Source: Methylobacterium tarhaniae (GTDB lineage Bacteria > Pseudomonadota > Alphaproteobacteria > Rhizobiales > Beijerinckiaceae). Taken from it: a stretch of 34,660 nucleotides of DNA. The translations under genes were made by a program, and so were the position numbers. The notes beneath the pieces are model-generated. The model had not been told where the DNA came from. It did not search any database and worked only from the letters and a program-made list of their open reading frames with translations. The stretch lies in NCBI RefSeq assembly GCF_001043955.1, contig NZ_LABZ01000123.1, positions 1 through 34,660 on the forward strand. The letters are read 5' to 3'. Each line of letters starts with the position of its first letter. Position 1 is the stretch's first letter. This document shows positions 34,573 to 34,660 of this stretch, piece after piece.

Positions 34573-34660
34573 CGCGTCGGGTGCGCATCTCCCCACCGTC
34601 ACCCGAAATACACACCCCTGCCGGAACCGTGAGCATACCCGGAAATCGCCGCCAACCCGA

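Overview
The window is about 70% G+C and packed with Rhizobiales-type genes. Its content points to a Methylobacterium or close relative: a CbbR-type LysR regulator (probable QscR) beside phosphoribulokinase with no RuBisCO in view, HisKA_2 and PdhS-like kinases, an HD-GYP response regulator, a molybdopterin oxidoreductase pair, and palindromic intergenic repeats of Rhizobiales style. Species cannot be fixed from sequence alone. No tRNA, rRNA, phage, transposase or CRISPR array was seen.

Layout. 1-6.1 kb: GT21-type glycosyltransferase (-), S9 prolyl oligopeptidase (+), secreted L,D-transpeptidase (+), small membrane protein (+), S49 protease (-). 6.1-8.6 kb: tiny secreted Tyr/Arg-rich protein, an AT-rich non-coding stretch, then a REC-HD-GYP regulator. 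8.7-11.6 kb: qscR-like gene divergent from a two-gene unit made of an eroded class I fructose-bisphosphatase and prk; this is the most interesting block. 11.8-15.1 kb: soluble GAF/HisKA_2 kinase, a TonB-receptor relic, and a membrane histidine kinase (-). 15.3-18.1 kb: two-subunit molybdenum hydroxylase ending in a 30-bp tandem repeat. 18.1-20.0 kb: UDG-superfamily protein, pyrF and a DUF1330 protein. 20.2-22.6 kb: GntR/FCD regulator with a palindromic operator candidate, small proteins and a 123-bp palindromic element. 22.7-28.0 kb: GyrI-like gene fragment, M20 amidohydrolase, HCCA/DsbA-type protein, divergent flavoprotein monooxygenase and NDH-2. 28.4-33.7 kb: cysK, a small conserved protein, putR and divergent putA (type A, no DNA-binding domain). 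33.7-34.6 kb: 16-bp tandem repeat, a small secreted protein and a 36-residue membrane protein with a terminator.

How genes work together. putR/putA is a classical proline-catabolism switch. qscR plus prk is best read as a signalling module: in M. extorquens, ribulose-1,5-bisphosphate made by PRK has been reported to act on QscR to control C1 assimilation. The FBPase-like gene between them keeps an intact frame but has lost metal and substrate residues, so it looks like a relic or pseudoenzyme from an ancestral cbbR-cbbF-cbbP arrangement. The two kinases and the HD-GYP protein have no partner genes beside them.

Recurring structure. Short tandem duplications (13, 15, 16 or 30 bp) lie at gene borders, several across a start or stop codon. 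Two intergenic elements with two hairpins each form a related pair showing a compensatory stem change. Two further palindromic elements touch gene ends.
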